NCBI RefSeq assembly: GCF_003464085.1
Contig: NZ_QSDR01000008.1
Location: 1 to 64,000, forward strand
DNA length: 64,000 nt
Direction: 5' to 3'
From: Clostridium sp. AM58-1XD
GTDB lineage: Bacteria; Bacillota; Clostridia; Lachnospirales; Lachnospiraceae
The first letter of the stretch is position 1. Every line of letters begins with the position of its first letter. Below, piece after piece: positions 9,697 through 18,883 of this stretch. The notes beneath the pieces were generated by a model. It searched no databases. It was not told the DNA's origin and worked only from the letters and a program-made list of their open reading frames with translations. The translations under genes were made by a program, and so were the position numbers.

Positions 9697-9750
9697 AAAA
9701 CACCTATCTTGTTTTAAGGCAGAAGCCGAATCACAAGACGGGTGTTTTTT
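9697..9750 (+). terminator. Bidirectional terminator
   Basis: AAAACACC-T-TCTTG pairs with CAAGA-GGTGTTTT around a 25-base loop, followed by T6 on the plus strand and A-rich flank on the other side. It can serve both the plus-strand membrane protein gene and the converging DUF2752 gene. Confidence 0.75.
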
Positions 9751-9789
9751 ATGTGTAAATATAAACTGATTTGGCGCCCAAAACTCCTT

Positions 9790-10143
9790 TCAGGAAAGAA
9801 GATCGATTCCCTTTGCTATAAGCATATAATTTTTGTAAGCCCAGTTAATGAGAACAATGCCAAGACCAACATAGACAAACAATGGCAGCCGGCCGATAAA
9901 CAGCTTTTTCTTCTTAAATACTTTTGACAGAAGCCACGTAATCAGTTCCGCCGCCGCTACAAGCGCCATATACGGCACAATAGGATGATAAATGAAGCTC
10001 TCCCGCCAGTTTCCATGAATCAGAAACCGCACCGACCTCGTTCCTCCGCAGCCGGGGCAATAGAATCCGGTAACCAGATGAAACAGGCAGGGAAATCCCT
10101 GCCTGACAATTCCTGCAATCCAATCTGTCATCTGTTCGATCAT
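9790..10143 (-). CDS. DUF2752-family membrane protein
   Basis: A 117-residue protein carrying the DUF2752 signature CPGCGGTR near residues 29-36, then HGNWRESFIYHP and two membrane segments (MALVAAAELITWLL and LPLFVYVGLGIVLINWA). The function of the family is not known; the paired cysteines suggest metal or redox chemistry, but this is not shown. It follows hom by five bases on the same strand and may be the last gene of the ACT-hom operon. Confidence 0.8.
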   Translation of the reverse strand: MIEQMTDWIAGIVRQGFPCLFHLVTGFYCPGCGGTRSVRFLIHGNWRESFIYHPIVPYMALVAAAELITWLLSKVFKKKKLFIGRLPLFVYVGLGIVLINWAYKNYMLIAKGIDLLS

Positions 10144-10148
10144 ATATC

Positions 10149-11366
10149 TTAAATCTCTGCCCTGATAACCTTGATTACGGGAAGTGCAGCCTTGGCCCTG
10201 TCGAATGATTCCTCTGTCATCTCTCCCGTTAGGACTGCAAATTCGTTCTCATCTGCAATATCAATAGTCTGGATATTCACAAAGGCTTTTTCCGCTTCTT
10301 TTCCCATTGTCTCCGGCCTTCCGGATATCCTTACAAAATAGCGGCAGGAGGATGTATTCATCGGAGCTATCACCTGTTTTTCCGCTGTCCAGCCCATGGG
10401 TACGTTTGTCTCCATATTCTGAACCGCTTCAATCATATCTGCCACAACGGCGCTGGCAGTCGGAAGTTTGCCCGCTCCCCTTCCATAAAACATGGTAGTT
10501 CCCAGCATGTTTCCCTTAACCATGATTCCGTTATAAACATCATTTACAGCAAAGAGCGGATGTTCCGGGCCAATCATAACAGGAGCTACCCATGCATGGA
10601 CGTTACCGTCTTTGATCTGGCTGGAACCGAACAGCTTGATAGAAGCTCCCAGCTTGTCCGCATACTGAAAGTCCTCTTCCGTTATCTTCGTGATGCCTTC
10701 CGTATGGATATCCTCATAATTTACTTCTTTTCCCGTTACCATCGCTGTCAGGATTGCGATCTTGCGGCAGGTATCGTGGCCTTCCACATCCGCTTCCGGA
10801 TTTCTCTCCGCATATCCCAGCGCCTGAGCCTCTTTCAGTACTTCTTCAAAAGATGCCCCTTCCTGATCCATCTTTGTCAGGATATAATTCGTAGTACCGT
10901 TTAAAATGCCCGTTACTTCTTCAATTTTCTCTCCCATCAGGCAGCGGTAAAGGGGCCGGATAATCGGGATTCCTCCTCCTACGCTTGCTTCAAACAGGAA
11001 ATTCACCTGTTTTTCTCTCGCAATCTCCAGAAGCTCAGTGCCGTGCGCCGCAACGAGGGCCTTATTGGAAGTAACCACGTGCTTTCCTGCTTCCAGACAC
11101 GCCTTCACCCATGGATATGCCGGATTCAGACCGCCCATGGTCTCTACAACTATTTTTACGCTTTCGTCATTTTGAATCACAGAGAAATCATGCACAATTT
11201 TCTTTTCCACGGAGGTTCCCGGGAATTCTCTCAAATCCAGGACGTATTTTACTTCGATTTCCTGTCCTGCCTGCTCTGCAACCACATCTCTGTTCTGTTC
11301 CAGTATCTCTACCACTCCGGAACCAATTGTTCCGTATCCCATTACTGCTGCATACATCATCGTCAT
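10149..11366 (-). CDS. hom: Homoserine dehydrogenase
   Basis: Catalyses NAD(P)H-dependent reduction of aspartate semialdehyde to homoserine, the branch point to threonine and methionine. The nucleotide-binding motif is GYGTIGSG near the N-terminus; the catalytic region includes SNKALVAAHG and GTTNYILTKM; residues 325-405 look like a C-terminal ACT domain, the site of threonine feedback in the family. 405 residues is close to the usual length. Its ATG directly abuts the TAA of the upstream ACT-protein gene, implying coupling. Confidence 0.96.
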   Translation of the reverse strand: MTMMYAAVMGYGTIGSGVVEILEQNRDVVAEQAGQEIEVKYVLDLREFPGTSVEKKIVHDFSVIQNDESVKIVVETMGGLNPAYPWVKACLEAGKHVVTSNKALVAAHGTELLEIAREKQVNFLFEASVGGGIPIIRPLYRCLMGEKIEEVTGILNGTTNYILTKMDQEGASFEEVLKEAQALGYAERNPEADVEGHDTCRKIAILTAMVTGKEVNYEDIHTEGITKITEEDFQYADKLGASIKLFGSSQIKDGNVHAWVAPVMIGPEHPLFAVNDVYNGIMVKGNMLGTTMFYGRGAGKLPTASAVVADMIEAVQNMETNVPMGWTAEKQVIAPMNTSSCRYFVRISGRPETMGKEAEKAFVNIQTIDIADENEFAVLTGEMTEESFDRAKAALPVIKVIRAEI

Positions 11367-11810
11367 TTACTCCCTGGCTAAAATTTTTACATAGTGTACA
11401 TTCTTTTTTTCTTCAATATCTTCCACCATCTTTGATATGTTTCCGGTGTCCGAACGGACTTCCACGCTCAATGTCAGCGTAGCTACGCCATTAACCGGGA
11501 TACTCTGGTGGATTGTCAGAATATTTGCTTTATACATGGCAACTACATGAAGAATTTCCGACAGGAATCCCTGAATATCGTCCATCTGAATGACCAGGGT
11601 AATCGTCTTGCCCTTGGCATTGTCATAAAACGGAAAAATGTCATCTTTATACTTGTAGAAAGAACTTCGGCTAATGCCGACCCTGTCCGTCGCTTCCTGT
11701 ACCGTAATCACACGTTCTGTCTCCAAAAGGCGCTTTGCCTCCACAACTTTCCGCAATACCTCCGGAACTGCTTTCTGTTTTACTACGAAATACTTATTCT
11801 TGTCTTCCAT
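11367..11810 (-). CDS. ACT domain protein (PheB/UPF0735 type)
   Basis: A 147-residue protein with an N-terminal helix-turn-helix-like segment (TVQEATDRVGISRSSFYKYKDDI) and a C-terminal ACT domain (ITLVIQMDDIQGFLSEIL, QSIPVNGVATLTLSVEV). This is the plan of the UPF0735 / PheB-like family, often beside hom and thought to sense an amino acid. The start at 11810 has GGAAGGG seven bases upstream; upstream in-frame codons lack this. It is co-transcribed with hom. Confidence 0.88.
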   Translation of the reverse strand: MEDKNKYFVVKQKAVPEVLRKVVEAKRLLETERVITVQEATDRVGISRSSFYKYKDDIFPFYDNAKGKTITLVIQMDDIQGFLSEILHVVAMYKANILTIHQSIPVNGVATLTLSVEVRSDTGNISKMVEDIEEKKNVHYVKILARE

Positions 11811-12238
11811 GCCATCCCTTCCTGTTCGTTGTACAAATACATCTGTGTTTGTAGAAAAGATATTACCATGATTGAAACAGGAATGCAATCAGTTTTTAAA
11901 ATTTTTTTGCAAAAGTTTTCAAAATACGCATTTTGAATATCCTCAAATGCTGCTGAACCGCTTTTGTATTTTATGCAATAATCATGAAAAAATATGAGTT
12001 TCTTTCATGGCAGCCCGCCTGTATATCCGGCAGCATCCGAATTTTTTTCACCATAGACCAAAGAGTTCCGCTTGCGAAACTCTCGCGCTGAGCGCAGTAC
12101 CCGATAAAGCGGGGCATGCAATCGCATTAGCGACATAATTCCTTTCGCGCGAGTGCACATCCATAGCGGAGCGTTTTTGTTTTCTAGGAAATCATACGCT
12201 TTATCACTTTACAATAACAAGATCTTTCCTGGAAAGCA
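11811..12238 (-). other. Intergenic region with clustered stems; possible structured RNA upstream of ACT-hom
   Basis: No gene is visible. On the minus strand GCGCGAG (12147-12153) can pair with CTCGCGC (12082-12088), enclosing TCGC-taat-GCGA and CCCG-ctttat-CGGG hairpins, followed by AGAGTTTCGC-aa-GCGGAACTCT (12061-12083 region). A repeat copy with promoter-like hexamers (TTGTTA, 18 bases, TATGAT) lies just upstream at 12186-12240. The block is richer in CG than its flanks. It may be a leader or small RNA, but the pairing is by eye only. Confidence 0.35.
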
Positions 12239-12240
12239 AA
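12186..12240 (-). repeat. Dispersed repeat, copy A
   Basis: About 55 bases that recur almost unchanged at 49966-50020 (roughly five mismatches). The core catacgctttatcacttta is identical. Both copies sit immediately beyond the T-run of a minus-strand terminator (prfB here, rpsI there). It contains a short dyad CTTTCC-t-GGAAAG. Confidence 0.8.
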
Positions 12241-12270
12241 AAAGGGCGTTGCAAAAGCAACACCCTTTTT
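12241..12270 (-). terminator. Terminator of prfB
   Basis: GGGTGTTGC-tttt-GCAACGCCC on the minus strand with T6 after it, one mismatch in the stem. It lies 34 bases beyond the prfB stop. The T/A runs on both sides make it bidirectional in principle. Confidence 0.85.
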
Positions 12271-12303
12271 TAACCTCTTTAATAAAAACAAATTCGTGAA
12301 CTG

Positions 12304-13435
12304 TTAATCTTCCTGTCCCTGAGCTTCTCCGCCCAGGCTCTGCCATCTCAGAAAAGCGCTGATAAACGGGTCCAGATTGCCGTCGAGTACCGCAGCAGCA
12401 TTGCCGCTCTCCGCGCCTGTCCTGTGATCTTTAACCATCGTATATGGCTGGAGCACGTAGGAACGGATCTGGTTTCCCCATCCGATTTCTTTTATATCGC
12501 CGCGGATATCGGAAATCTTTTCTGCATTCTCCTGCTGTTTCAGCAGAAACAGCTTTGCTTTCAGCATCTGCATGGCTTTATCCTTATTCTGGAACTGGGA
12601 GCGCTCATTCTGACACTGAACCACAACTCCCGTCGGAATATGGGTAATACGGATAGCGGAAGACGTCTTGTTGATATGCTGCCCGCCGGCCCCGCTGGAA
12701 CGGTACGTATCAATTCTAAGATCATCCGGATTGATATCCACATCCAGATCTTCCTCAATATCCGGCATAACATCGCAGGACACAAAAGATGTCTGCCTCT
12801 TACCGGCAGCATTAAACGGGGAAATTCTTACCAGACGGTGAACTCCCCTCTCTGATTTCAGATAGCCAAATGCATTATCCCCGTTGATCTGAACAGTCAC
12901 AGACTTGATTCCGGCCTCGTCTCCATCCAGATAATCCAGAACTTCTGTCGAAAATCCCTTACTGTCTGCCCACCTGCAGTACATCCGGTAAAGCATGCTG
13001 CACCAGTCGCAGGACTCTGTTCCGCCGGCTCCGGCGTTCAGGCGCAAAATTGCATTACAATTGTCATATTCTCCGGAAAGCAACGTAGATATCCTCATGG
13101 AATCGAGCTTCTCTCCGAATTCTTTCATCATTTCTTCAATCTCCGGAATTACGGATGGATCATTTTCCTCGTTGCCCATTTCAATCATGAATTCAATCTC
13201 TTCATAGGCTTCTTCCAGCTTTTTATAGCCTTCTACCGTATCCTTCAGATTTTTTGCTTCTTTTACAACCTTGGTAGAACGTTCCGGATCATTCCAAAAA
13301 TCCGGTTCTTCCATGGATTTGTCTAACTCGTCGATTCGCTTTACCTTGTTATCCAGGTCAAAGTGAATCCCTCACTTCCACTAATGGTTTTTTGAACGTA
13401 GATAACGTATACTTGAACTGGTCTAATTCAACCAC
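12304..13435 (-). CDS. prfB: Peptide chain release factor 2 with programmed +1 frameshift
   Basis: RF2 releases peptides at UGA and UAA. The main frame (336 residues after the shift) carries the tripeptide region around RSSGAGGQHINKT, with the GGQ motif that triggers hydrolysis. A short zero-frame leader starts at a GTG (13435) after GAGGGTGA, and reaches CTT TGA C at 13357-13363, the conserved autoregulatory shift site, with an AGGG Shine-Dalgarno-like element 6 bases before it. A +1 shift joins it to DLDNKVKRIDELD. Unlike the other frame breaks in this window, this one is a known feature of the family. Confidence 0.95.
13357..13363 (-). promoter_or_regulatory. prfB programmed frameshift site CTTTGAC
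   Basis: The in-frame TGA at 13358-13360 follows CTT and precedes C, the canonical slippery site by which RF2 level controls its own translation. AGGGATTCA upstream supplies the internal Shine-Dalgarno element. Confidence 0.95.
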
Positions 13436-13501
13436 TGTGTCACCCTCTTTCATTTTTATAATTATTTATAAATACTCCCGGCGCTTTGGCAGCTAAACCG
13501 A

Positions 13502-16075
13502 TTATACCGGATTTCGGCCGCAGCACTGTTTATATTTCTTACCGCTTCCGCATGGGCACGGATCATTCGGATAAACCTTCTTCACCTCACGGCGTTTTGG
13601 AGCCTGTACGGAAGAATCGTCTTTATTCGTCCCTGTCACTTTTGCGGCGGGCTCTCGCTCAACCTTTTGCTCTACACGGATATGGAAAAGAATTCTGACC
13701 GTATCTTCTTCGATTGCAGCCGTCATTCCCTCAAACATCTCATAGCCGTTCATCTTATACTCTACAAGCGGATCTCGCTGTCCGTAAGCCTGAAGGCCGA
13801 TGCCCTGGCGCAGCTGATCCATATCGTCAATGTGAGACATCCACTTATTATCGATTACTTTCAGAAGGACTACACGCTCAATCTCACGGATCTGCTCTGC
13901 ATCCGGGAATTCTGACTCTTTTGCTTCGTAAAGCTTAATTGCCTTTTCTTTCAGCAGATGCTTCAGCTCATCCTTCTTCATGTTCTTTATTTCATCCGTC
14001 AGAGTAACAGGCTCTAACGGAATAATCGGAAGCAGCAGGCTGTTCAGCTCTCCAATATCCCAGTTTTCCGGCGTCTGCTCTTCAGAGATAGACATATCTA
14101 CTGCATTCTCCACAATATCCGTAACCATCTTCAGAACGACTTCACGCATATTGTCTCCGTCCAGTACCTTCTTCCTCTCCTCATAGATGATTTCACGCTG
14201 CTCGTTGTTGACCTCATCATATTTGAGAAGCTGTTCACGGATTCCGTAGTTATTGTTCTCAATCTTCATCTGGGCTTTTTCGATCGCATTCGACAGCATC
14301 TTATGCTCGATCTGCTCGCCTTCCGGCACTCCAAGGGCATTAAACATACTCATCAGACGCTCGGAACCGAACAGCCTCATCAGGTCGTCTTCCAGACAGA
14401 TGTAAAATCTGGATTCACCAGGATCTCCCTGACGTCCGGAACGGCCTCGCAGCTGATTGTCAATACGTCTTGATTCGTGGCGCTCCGTACCAATAATCTT
14501 CAGTCCGCCTAAGTCCTTTGCCTCGTCGTCAAGTTTAATATCCGTACCACGGCCAGCCATATTAGTAGCGATTGTAACCGCACCGTGAATACCTGCATCA
14601 GCTACAATTTCCGCTTCCAGCTCATGGTATTTCGCATTCAGGACTTTATGCGGAATTCCTCTCTTCTGGAGCATGCGGCTCAACATCTCAGAAGTTTCAA
14701 TCGTAATCGTACCGACGAGCACTGGCTGCCCTTTCTTATGGGTTTCCACAATCTCGTCGACTACTGCATTGAATTTTTCCTTTTTCGTCTTATAAACGGC
14801 GTCTTCATGATCGATACGGGCAACTGGTTTATTCGTAGGAATTGCAATCGCATCCATGCCGTAGGTGTTACGGAACTCTTTTTCCTCCGTAAGAGCCGTA
14901 CCGGTCATACCAGCTTTTTTATTGAACTTATTAAAGAAGTTCTGGAATGTAATCGTCGCAAGTGTCTTGCTCTCACGTCTTACGTGTACGTGCTCCTTCG
15001 CCTCAATCGCCTGATGAAGGCCGTCAGAATAGCGGCGTCCAGGCATAATACGGCCCGTAAATTCATCTACAATCAATACTTCATCGTCTTTCACCACGTA
15101 ATCCTTATCACGGAACATCAGATAATTGGCGCGTAGTGCCAGAATCACGTTATGCTGGATTTCCAGATTTTCCGGATCAGCCAGGTTTTCTATATTAAAA
15201 AACTTCTCTACCTTCTTTACACCGTCGGCTGTAAGGTTGACAATCTTATCCTTTTCATTGACAACGAAGTCGCCCTCTTCCTCAATCTCCTCGCCCATAA
15301 TTGCATTGATCTTGGAAAATTCAGCTGATTCCTTACCTTTAATCAGCTGATGGGCCAAAACATCACAGACCTCATAAAGCTTTGTGGATTTTCCGCTCTG
15401 ACCGGAGATGATAAGCGGTGTCCTCGCTTCATCGATCAACACGGAATCGACCTCATCAATGATCGCATAATCCAGCTCTCTGAGAACTCTCTGTTCTTTA
15501 TATATAGCCATGTTGTCTCTCAGATAGTCGAAACCTAATTCATTATTGGTTACATATGTGATATCACATGCGTAAGCAGCACGTCTCTCATCATTATTCA
15601 TGGAATTCAGCACAACGCCAACCGTAAGGCCAAGGAACTCATGGACCTTGCCCATCCACTCTGCATCTCGTTTTGCCAGATAGTCATTGACAGTTACGAT
15701 ATGAACGCCCCTGCCGGAAAGCGCATTCAGATATGCCGGTGCTGTGGAAACAAGCGTCTTACCTTCACCTGTTCTCATCTCGGCAATGCGCCCCTGATGA
15801 AGAACGACGCCGCCGATGAGCTGTACCCGGTAATGCTCCATACTGAGCACCCTTCGTGCAGCCTCTCTGACAACAGCAAAAGCCTCCGGAAGAATATCAT
15901 CCAGAGTCTCTCCTGCGGCTAAACGCTCTTTAAAAATTCTCGTCTTGTCGCGGAGCTGCTCATCAGTCAGTTCGATCATCTCCGGTCTAAGGCTTTCTAT
16001 TTTGTCCACAATCGGATAAACGAGCTTCAGCTCCCTCTCACTATGCGTACCAAATACTTTTTCAATAATATTCAT
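13502..16075 (-). CDS. secA: Preprotein translocase ATPase SecA
   Basis: Drives Sec-dependent export. The 857-residue protein contains MRTGEGKT (Walker A) and [19 protein letters not shown] (DEAD-type region), the second nucleotide domain with [10 protein letters not shown] and [10 protein letters not shown], and the C-terminal zinc tail [17 protein letters not shown] that binds SecB or ribosomes in the family. Length is normal. prfB follows on the same strand after 66 bases, the usual Firmicutes order; hpf lies upstream but divergent. Confidence 0.98.
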   Translation of the reverse strand: MNIIEKVFGTHSERELKLVYPIVDKIESLRPEMIELTDEQLRDKTRIFKERLAAGETLDDILPEAFAVVREAARRVLSMEHYRVQLIGGVVLHQGRIAEMRTGEGKTLVSTAPAYLNALSGRGVHIVTVNDYLAKRDAEWMGKVHEFLGLTVGVVLNSMNNDERRAAYACDITYVTNNELGFDYLRDNMAIYKEQRVLRELDYAIIDEVDSVLIDEARTPLIISGQSGKSTKLYEVCDVLAHQLIKGKESAEFSKINAIMGEEIEEEGDFVVNEKDKIVNLTADGVKKVEKFFNIENLADPENLEIQHNVILALRANYLMFRDKDYVVKDDEVLIVDEFTGRIMPGRRYSDGLHQAIEAKEHVHVRRESKTLATITFQNFFNKFNKKAGMTGTALTEEKEFRNTYGMDAIAIPTNKPVARIDHEDAVYKTKKEKFNAVVDEIVETHKKGQPVLVGTITIETSEMLSRMLQKRGIPHKVLNAKYHELEAEIVADAGIHGAVTIATNMAGRGTDIKLDDEAKDLGGLKIIGTERHESRRIDNQLRGRSGRQGDPGESRFYICLEDDLMRLFGSERLMSMFNALGVPEGEQIEHKMLSNAIEKAQMKIENNNYGIREQLLKYDEVNNEQREIIYEERKKVLDGDNMREVVLKMVTDIVENAVDMSISEEQTPENWDIGELNSLLLPIIPLEPVTLTDEIKNMKKDELKHLLKEKAIKLYEAKESEFPDAEQIREIERVVLLKVIDNKWMSHIDDMDQLRQGIGLQAYGQRDPLVEYKMNGYEMFEGMTAAIEEDTVRILFHIRVEQKVEREPAAKVTGTNKDDSSVQAPKRREVKKVYPNDPCPCGSGKKYKQCCGRNPV

Positions 16076-16474
16076 AGAGTCTCTCCTGCTTCTTATCTAT
16101 TACTTTTCTTAACATATTTAACGGTACAATCCCGTATATTGTAACACCTTCCATTCTTTTATTCAACTCGTTCATGAAAATTTAACAATATTACTATGAA
16201 TGTGTCATAATTGAGCAAACACTCGGAGCTTGCGTGTTATTCCGTCCATACCGCGCCTGATCAAGCCGGTATGAGCAGACAGGCACCTGCGTTCATATGT
16301 ATATCACACCCGCTGTCAAGCATCCGTTTTGATTTTTGATCATCTTCTCCCATATTATCATTGACAGGATTCCATGCTTTTAATACCGTTTCCACAACAT
16401 GACACAAATTGACATAATCGACAAAATTATGGTAAACTTAGCATATTGCACAGAAAATAGGTTCTATTTTACAC

Positions 16475-16492
16475 TTATCCACATTATCCACA
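16475..16492 (+). promoter_or_regulatory. Tandem pair of DnaA boxes (TTATCCACA x2)
   Basis: Two perfect 9-mers directly abut at 16475-16483 and 16484-16492. The consensus DnaA box is TTATNCACA, and TTATCCACA is a high-affinity form. Confidence 0.75.
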
Positions 16493-16571
16493 CGAACCTT
16501 GTGAAAAAGTACCCATTTTTATCCCCACCAAAAACCCGCCATTTTAACAGAAAAAGCACTTATACACCAAG

Positions 16572-16589
16572 TTATCCACATTATCCACA
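16572..16589 (+). promoter_or_regulatory. Second tandem pair of DnaA boxes
   Basis: Two more perfect TTATCCACA 9-mers abut at 16572-16580 and 16581-16589, in the same orientation and 97 bases from the first pair. Confidence 0.75.
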
Positions 16590-16805
16590 TCTTTTTTCCC
16601 CACGATTCTGTTTTTTCCGAAAAAGTTCATACTTTTTTAATTTTTGTACACTTGTCATAAACTTGCATATTTCGACAAAAAAAACACGATTCTACTTGAC
16701 TTTTTAAAAAGGCCATATATAGTTTTTCAACAGCTTTTTAATTTTTAAGTAGAAACTTTTCACGAAAAATTTAGAATAATTGTCGAAATATTCAAGCTTG
16801 TCCTG

Positions 16806-16834
16806 TTGAGTTTTACAACTTCATATGCTATAAT
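16806..16834 (+). promoter_or_regulatory. Sigma-A promoter of hpf
   Basis: TTGAGT and TATAAT are separated by 17 bases, 34 bases before the hpf start codon. The RBS AAGGAG lies ten bases before the ATG. Confidence 0.75.
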
Positions 16835-16867
16835 AATCATATCACAAGAAAAAGGAGCTGATGGTTT

Positions 16868-17395
16868 ATGCGTTATGTGATTACAGGTAGAAATATTGAG
16901 GTAACTCCTGCATTGAAATCCGCAGTTGAGGACAAAATTGGAAAGCTAGAGCGTTATTTTACTCCCGATACTGAGGTAATCGCCACCTTAAGTGTTCAGA
17001 GAGATCGACAGAAGATCGAGATAACCATCCCTATGAAAGGCAATATTATCCGCGCGGAAGAATCCAGCAGCGATATGTATGTTTCCATCGATTTAGTAGA
17101 AGAGATTATCGAACGCCAGATCAAGAAATATAAGAGAAAATTAATTGATAAAAAGCAGTCCGCACTCTCTTTCTCAGAAGCTTTTGTAAATGAAGAATAC
17201 GATATAGATGACGAAGTCCGCATTGTAAAAACAAAGAAATTTGGGATCAAACCAATGGATCCTGAAGAAGCATGCGTGCAGATGGAACTTCTCGGCCACA
17301 GCTTTTATGTATTCTTAAATTCCGAGACCGATGAAGTCAATGTCGTTTATAAGAGAAAAGGAAATACCTACGGACTGATCGAACCGGAGTTTTAA
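16868..17395 (+). CDS. hpf: Ribosome hibernation promoting factor, long form
   Basis: A 175-residue long HPF. The N-terminal domain (MRYVITGRNIEVTPALKSAV, then KLERYF) binds the 30S subunit. The C-terminal domain from about residue 118 (RIVKTKKFGIKPMDPEEA, LLGHSFYVFLN) drives 100S dimer formation. A strong promoter lies upstream and a terminator just downstream, so it is monocistronic. The nearby ATG at 16861 is out of frame and is not the start. Confidence 0.96.
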   Translation: MRYVITGRNIEVTPALKSAVEDKIGKLERYFTPDTEVIATLSVQRDRQKIEITIPMKGNIIRAEESSSDMYVSIDLVEEIIERQIKKYKRKLIDKKQSALSFSEAFVNEEYDIDDEVRIVKTKKFGIKPMDPEEACVQMELLGHSFYVFLNSETDEVNVVYKRKGNTYGLIEPEF

Positions 17396-17441
17396 AACAT
17401 TTTGTGCCCCCGGGCAAACAGCACTGGAACGTATGATAATG

Positions 17442-17472
17442 GGCCGCCGCATTTAAATGTGGCGGTCTTTCT
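17442..17472 (+). terminator. Terminator of hpf
   Basis: CCGCCGCATTT and AAATGTGGCGG form an 11-pair stem with one G-T position, followed by TCTTTCTCT. Confidence 0.7.
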
Positions 17473-17624
17473 CTATTAATTGCATGAGAATATCCCTTAA
17501 ATTTCCCTATGCAGTAAAAGTTCTCTATTTAAAAAGCCAAAGCATTACGCAAGTGTATAGGAGAATTGAAACAGGAAAAATCCGAAGCGCCGTAAATATT
17601 TTCTATACTTTTAATCGTGACAGT

Positions 17625-17637
17625 TGTATAATATACA
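17625..17637 (+). promoter_or_regulatory. Palindrome over the -10 of the GntR gene, probable autoregulatory operator
   Basis: TGTATAATATACA is a perfect 13-base dyad that contains a TATAAT -10 (17627-17632), 32 bases before the regulator start. The half-site TGTATA recurs in the operator at 18828-18848 ahead of the cupin operon. Confidence 0.6.
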
Positions 17638-17663
17638 CAAACAAACGAATAGGACAAAATAAA

Positions 17664-18317
17664 ATGAAAACTCACACATCACTGACTGCAATCGCTTACG
17701 AAAATATTAAAGAGCAGATATTAAATCAGGTTCTCCGTCCAGGAAGCGCGATCGGGGAAATCGAGCTGGCGCAGCAGCTTGAGATGAGCCGAACTCCTGT
17801 CCGTGATGCAATTAAGCGTCTGGAATCAGAAGGATTAGTGGAAGTCATTCCCAGAAAGGGAACGTTTATCCGCCATCTCACGGCCAACGAACTGATTATG
17901 TGCTACGAGGTAACGGAAGGATTGGAGGGTATGCTGGCTTACCATATTGCTGCTCAGGTAAGAGAATGCCTGATCACGCAGGAGCAGCTTCAGCCCCTGC
18001 GCCAATGCATTGAAGCCATGGACTCCTACTATGAGCAAAATGATCCGAAGTCATGGGTAATGACCGATGAAAAATACCACGAGATCCTGTATTCCTTATG
18101 TGATAATACGATCCTTCAGGAATACATCCACAAGATAAGAACACAGTTCAATTGTGTTTCCTGGTTTATTACTCCAAGAGTCGACCGTAAGCGGTCGAAT
18201 GATGAGCACAAGGAATTGTACCAAAGCCTGCTGGACGGGGATGCCGAAAAAGCACGCAGTGTTGCCCAGGCCCAGCGTGCGCGAATCCGGGAAGAAATCA
18301 AAAAAAATTATATCTGA
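17664..18317 (+). CDS. GntR-family (FadR/FCD subfamily) transcription regulator
   Basis: A 217-residue regulator. The N-terminal winged helix has AYENIKEQILNQVLRPG, LAQQLEMSRTPVRDAIKRLE and the wing LVEVIPRKGTFI. Residues from about 85 form an all-helical FCD ligand domain with metal-ligand-like residues (DEKYHEIL, DEHKELYQSLLDGD). The ATG at 17664 is the conserved start; a longer upstream reading has no support. It precedes a cupin-permease-amidohydrolase operon and probably controls it through TGTATA half-sites. The ligand is inferred to be the permease substrate or a breakdown product. Confidence 0.92.
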   Translation: MKTHTSLTAIAYENIKEQILNQVLRPGSAIGEIELAQQLEMSRTPVRDAIKRLESEGLVEVIPRKGTFIRHLTANELIMCYEVTEGLEGMLAYHIAAQVRECLITQEQLQPLRQCIEAMDSYYEQNDPKSWVMTDEKYHEILYSLCDNTILQEYIHKIRTQFNCVSWFITPRVDRKRSNDEHKELYQSLLDGDAEKARSVAQAQRARIREEIKKNYI

Positions 18318-18344
18318 AACATCAAAGAGGATGTTGCAAAAAGG

Positions 18345-18385
18345 GAAACACCCAAAAACAGGTTTGATAGTTTTTGGGTGTTTTT
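18345..18385 (+). terminator. Terminator of the GntR gene
   Basis: AAACACCCAAAAAC pairs with GTTTTTGGGTGTTTTT around a ten-base loop, followed by T-rich sequence. A strong, near-perfect stem. Confidence 0.88.
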
Positions 18386-18482
18386 ATTTCACGTGGAGGA
18401 ATCCTGCCTCTGAAAAATTGTCTGAATATCAAAACGGCAGCCGTAACGTTGATCTGATAACTATGTTTTATGTTTTTCTGCT

Positions 18483-18674
18483 TTATAACGATATTTCAAT
18501 TCTCGGAAAGACCGCTAAATCATAGCGGGATTTGTTTGTCAGGTAACGGTATAAGTCCGGATGAGCTTTTCCTTCTTTTGTCTGCTTTTTAGTCAGAAGG
18601 AGATGAACCGGACAGTCAAACTCCTCAAGGCTTGGCAGGGGAAGGTTTGATATGGTTTTTCTTATATATATCAC
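18483..18674 (-). CDS. Possible small protein or gene remnant
   Basis: A 63-residue reading frame that starts with GTG after AAGGTGG. Its composition looks protein-like (LPSLEEFDCPVHLLLTKK, AHPDLYRYLTNKSRYD) and unlike the shadow frames elsewhere. I do not recognise a family. It is the only candidate gene in the 610-base gap between the GntR gene and the cupin gene. It may be the tail of a lost gene or chance. Confidence 0.25.
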   Translation of the reverse strand: MIYIRKTISNLPLPSLEEFDCPVHLLLTKKQTKEGKAHPDLYRYLTNKSRYDLAVFPRIEISL

Positions 18675-18827
18675 GTTTCCACCTTTCTTCTCTCCTTCTC
18701 TGTAGATCTATGTATTTATTTTGCAATACCGCTTACGCGTTACCCATCTTATTTTTCAATAATTATCGTTCGTCTTTTTCTTTTATTTTGACTAATATGC
18801 ACAAATATTTTGTCTATTATTGTAGTT

Positions 18828-18864
18828 AATGTATATTGACTATACATTTTTTCTTATGTATTAT
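18828..18864 (+). promoter_or_regulatory. Promoter of the cupin operon with operator over the -35
   Basis: TTGACT (18836-18841) and TATTAT (18859-18864) are 17 bases apart. The -35 is bracketed by a perfect inverted repeat AATGTATA (18828-18835) / TATACATT (18841-18848). A repressor bound here would block sigma-A. The half-site matches the palindrome in front of the GntR gene. Confidence 0.7.
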
Positions 18865-18867
18865 TGA

Positions 18868-18883
18868 TATATCACGTGATATA
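18868..18883 (+). promoter_or_regulatory. 16-base perfect palindrome downstream of the -10
   Basis: TATATCACGTGATATA reads the same on both strands and lies at the expected transcription start of the cupin operon. It may be a second regulator site (for a different protein, since the half-site differs) or a leader hairpin. Confidence 0.5.

Larger units (their letters stand above)
16076..16805. other. AT-rich spacer between divergent secA and hpf, with DnaA boxes
   Basis: No gene is convincing in these 730 bases. The left part (16201-16320) holds short GC-richer stems such as AACAC-tcggagcttgc-GTGTT. The right part is strongly AT-rich and carries four perfect TTATCCACA 9-mers, listed separately. 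Confidence 0.7.

Noticed and set aside
11367-12303. T-box riboswitch ahead of ACT-hom
   Set aside because: No T-box sequence or specifier stem is visible and no terminator directly precedes the ACT gene.
16399-16707. Open frame of 102 codons over the DnaA boxes
   Set aside because: Composition is low-complexity (Phe, Ser, Tyr, His) with no RBS; it reads through the repeated boxes and the AT-rich spacer.
16076-16867. Chromosomal replication origin
   Set aside because: Four DnaA boxes and AT-rich DNA are present, but dnaA, dnaN, rpmH and gyr genes are missing and genes to the right mostly run on the minus strand, which does not fit a bidirectional origin here.
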